64,000 nucleotides of DNA. Source: Thalassomonas haliotis. GTDB taxonomy: Bacteria; Pseudomonadota; Gammaproteobacteria; Enterobacterales; Alteromonadaceae. The stretch lies in NCBI RefSeq assembly GCF_028657945.1, contig NZ_CP059693.1:4092001-4156000 (forward strand), read 5' to 3'. Below are positions 62,506-64,000 of the stretch, in pieces; position 1 is the stretch's first letter; every line of letters starts with the position of its first letter. The notes below the pieces were generated by a model. The model was not told the origin of the DNA. It made no database searches and saw only the letters and a program-made list of their open reading frames with translations. The position numbers and the translations under genes were made by a program.

Positions 62506-64000
62506 TTAGCCCTTCTCAATTTCTTTTTTAGGAAATTCGATAACAAAAGTAGAACCATCCCCCTTGATCAGGTCGATCTTACCTTTTATCTGTTCCGTTA
62601 AAATACACACAATTTCCATACCCAGGGATGAGGTTTTACGAAAATCGACCCCTTCGGAAAAGCCGACCCCATTGTCTTTAACTTTTAAAATATAGTTTTC
62701 ATCATTTGGTTTCATTTCAATCAAGACCACTGCCTGGCCTTCAAAGCCTTTAAAGGCATGCTTATAGGCATTGGAAACAAGTTCATTGATGATCAAACCA
62801 CAAGGCACTGCGGTATCAATATCAAGATAGACATCTTCGGCATCGATACAGATATCGATACCATAGGTATTTGAGCTGTACACCCGGCTTAAGGTGCCGG
62901 CAAGCAAATGAATATAATCGTTAAAATCAATTTCCAAAAAGTTTTCCGACTGATACAGGCTCTCGTGAATTAATGACATCGAGCGGATGCGGTTCTGGCT
63001 TTCCGCCAGCAGCTCGGAAAACGCGGGATTGTTATTGGCAATAGACTGCATATTCAGCAGGCTGGAGATCACCTGCATATTGTTTTTTACCCTGTGGTGT
63101 ATTTCTTTTAACAGCACATTTTTTTCCTGCAGCGACAAGGTCAACTGATGCTCGGCATCCTGCTGCTTGGTAATTTCCTGCTCAAGCTCAAGGGTACGTT
63201 TGTGTACCAAAGCCTCGAGACGGTCACGGTAACGCTTGAGTTCATCTTCCGAGTGTTTGATTTCGGTAACATCGTGGGCCACGGCAATAATATGCTCGGA
63301 ATTGCCTTCATTAGATACCACTTTGGTTAAACCTAAATCGACGATGACCTTGTCATGTCCTTTAAAATGTTCGCACAACCCCTGCCACTGCCCATGTTCA
63401 AGTACCGCAGATAAAGCCTGGGCGCCTTTTTTAACATGGGTTAGCAATGAGTGTTCCATGCCGGTCTCCTGCTCCGCTTCTTGATGAGGAGCTACCGGCT
63501 CACAGCCGAGCAAACCTTTAAAAGACTGGTTTTGATAAAGGTAATTGCCTTCCAGGTTAATAATTGCCACCCCGTCCGAAGCTTCGTCCAGGCAATAGAG
63601 GTACATGCGCAGTTTTTGGTTAAAGCTTGCTTCCACCTGCTTATTGGCGCTTTTTTTCATCAGATAAAAGGTTAAAATGCTAAAAATGACCACCAGCAGG
63701 GAATAAAACATATAAGCCGCAGTACTGCGCCACGGGGGAGATTTTACCGTCAACATTACCATCAGTGGCTCACTCCAGATACCGGCATTATTGGAGCCTT
63801 TGACTTCAAAGGTGTAATTTCCGGGGATCAGGTTGGTATAATTGGCCTGGTTGCGTCTGCTCGGTACCGACCATTGTTCCTGCAGCCCCAACAAACGGAA
63901 CTGGAATTTGTTTTTTTGCGGCTGGGTAAAGTCCAGACTGGCAAATTCAAAAGAAACAAAGTTTTCAAAATAATCCAGTTCAATTGCTTTAACATCCACC
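62506..64000 (-). CDS. Sensor histidine kinase (Y_Y_Y - TM - PAS - HisKA_2 - HATPase), 5' end outside the window
   Basis: At least 497 residues; the coding frame runs past the window edge, so the true start is not seen. Visible order: a Y_Y_Y-type beta domain (FRLLGLQEQWS, YTNLIPGNYTFEVKGSNNAG), typical after beta-propeller sensor repeats; one membrane helix (about 93-112); a PAS domain (about 128-245); coiled coil; HisKA_2 phosphotransfer motif LKEIHHRVKNNMQVISSLLNM; and an ATPase with NELVSNAYKHAF and DNGVGF. The unseen N-terminus is probably a two-component regulator propeller. It is the cognate kinase for the EAL response regulator, with 3 bp between them. Confidence 0.88.
   Translation of the reverse strand, partial: VDVKAIELDYFENFVSFEFASLDFTQPQKNKFQFRLLGLQEQWSVPSRRNQANYTNLIPGNYTFEVKGSNNAGIWSEPLMVMLTVKSPPWRSTAAYMFYSLLVVIFSILTFYLMKKSANKQVEASFNQKLRMYLYCLDEASDGVAIINLEGNYLYQNQSFKGLLGCEPVAPHQEAEQETGMEHSLLTHVKKGAQALSAVLEHGQWQGLCEHFKGHDKVIVDLGLTKVVSNEGNSEHIIAVAHDVTEIKHSEDELKRYRDRLEALVHKRTLELEQEITKQQDAEHQLTLSLQEKNVLLKEIHHRVKNNMQVISSLLNMQSIANNNPAFSELLAESQNRIRSMSLIHESLYQSENFLEIDFNDYIHLLAGTLSRVYSSNTYGIDICIDAEDVYLDIDTAVPCGLIINELVSNAYKHAFKGFEGQAVVLIEMKPNDENYILKVKDNGVGFSEGVDFRKTSSLGMEIVCILTEQIKGKIDLIKGDGSTFVIEFPKKEIEKG

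Overview
The window is chromosomal DNA of a marine gammaproteobacterium. Gene order (perM / tusA-like / bepA / arsC-like / DUF2069 / hda / DUF2066 / purM / purN), a TIGR03503 protein, two fumarases, a FadE with N-terminal membrane helices and a moderate GC content all point to Alteromonadales, most likely Colwelliaceae (Thalassomonas/Colwellia-like). The genus is an inference; no rRNA is present. I see no insertion sequence, prophage or CRISPR array.

Layout. 0.2-1.3 kb: gcvR and bcp. 1.4-6 kb: an AraC-type regulator divergent from a large secreted M9 collagenase (signal peptide, M9 core, PPC-PPC-PKD-PPC tail). 6-17 kb: conserved housekeeping block (perM, tusA-like, bepA, arsC-like, DUF2069, a lipoprotein with a zinc-protease motif, hda, DUF2066, purM, purN, DUF3108). 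17-26 kb: class II amidotransferase, NTF2-like protein, fumC, fadE, a YihG-type acyltransferase and a second acyl-CoA dehydrogenase. 26.6-29.6 kb: a three-gene operon closely resembling hydrogen cyanide synthase hcnABC, behind a predicted FNR/ANR-type promoter. 30.2-31.3 kb: eight identical tRNA-Asp(GTC) genes in tandem behind one near-consensus promoter. 31.4-40.5 kb: TIGR03503 protein, dnaQ, metallo-beta-lactamase-fold hydrolase, DUF2919 and DUF599 membrane proteins, a DUF5916 outer-membrane-type protein and a lipoprotein hydrolase. 40.7-48 kb: a collagen-peptide utilisation locus. 48.7-64 kb: S9 peptidase, fumA-type fumarase, pabB, nudL, an ArsP-like permease with a divergent ArsR regulator, sdaA, cysB, a membrane-anchored coiled-coil protein, and a two-component pair (REC-PAS-GGDEF-EAL regulator and a HisKA_2-type kinase cut by the window end).

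How the genes work together. The strongest system is collagen use. The secreted M9 collagenase and a short M9 lipoprotein would cut collagen; a POT transporter would import peptides; two M24 Xaa-Pro peptidases and the S9 peptidase would cleave proline-containing peptides; a proline-racemase-family enzyme with the Cys/Thr pair of trans-3-hydroxy-L-proline dehydratase and an ornithine-cyclodeaminase-family reductase would turn 3-hydroxyproline into L-proline. The two converging operons of this locus each carry a GntR-like palindrome (TTGTATACAA) upstream, and weaker versions lie between the AraC gene and the large collagenase. Collagen is about one third glycine, the substrate of HcnABC, so collagen breakdown could feed cyanide production under low oxygen; that link is a hypothesis.
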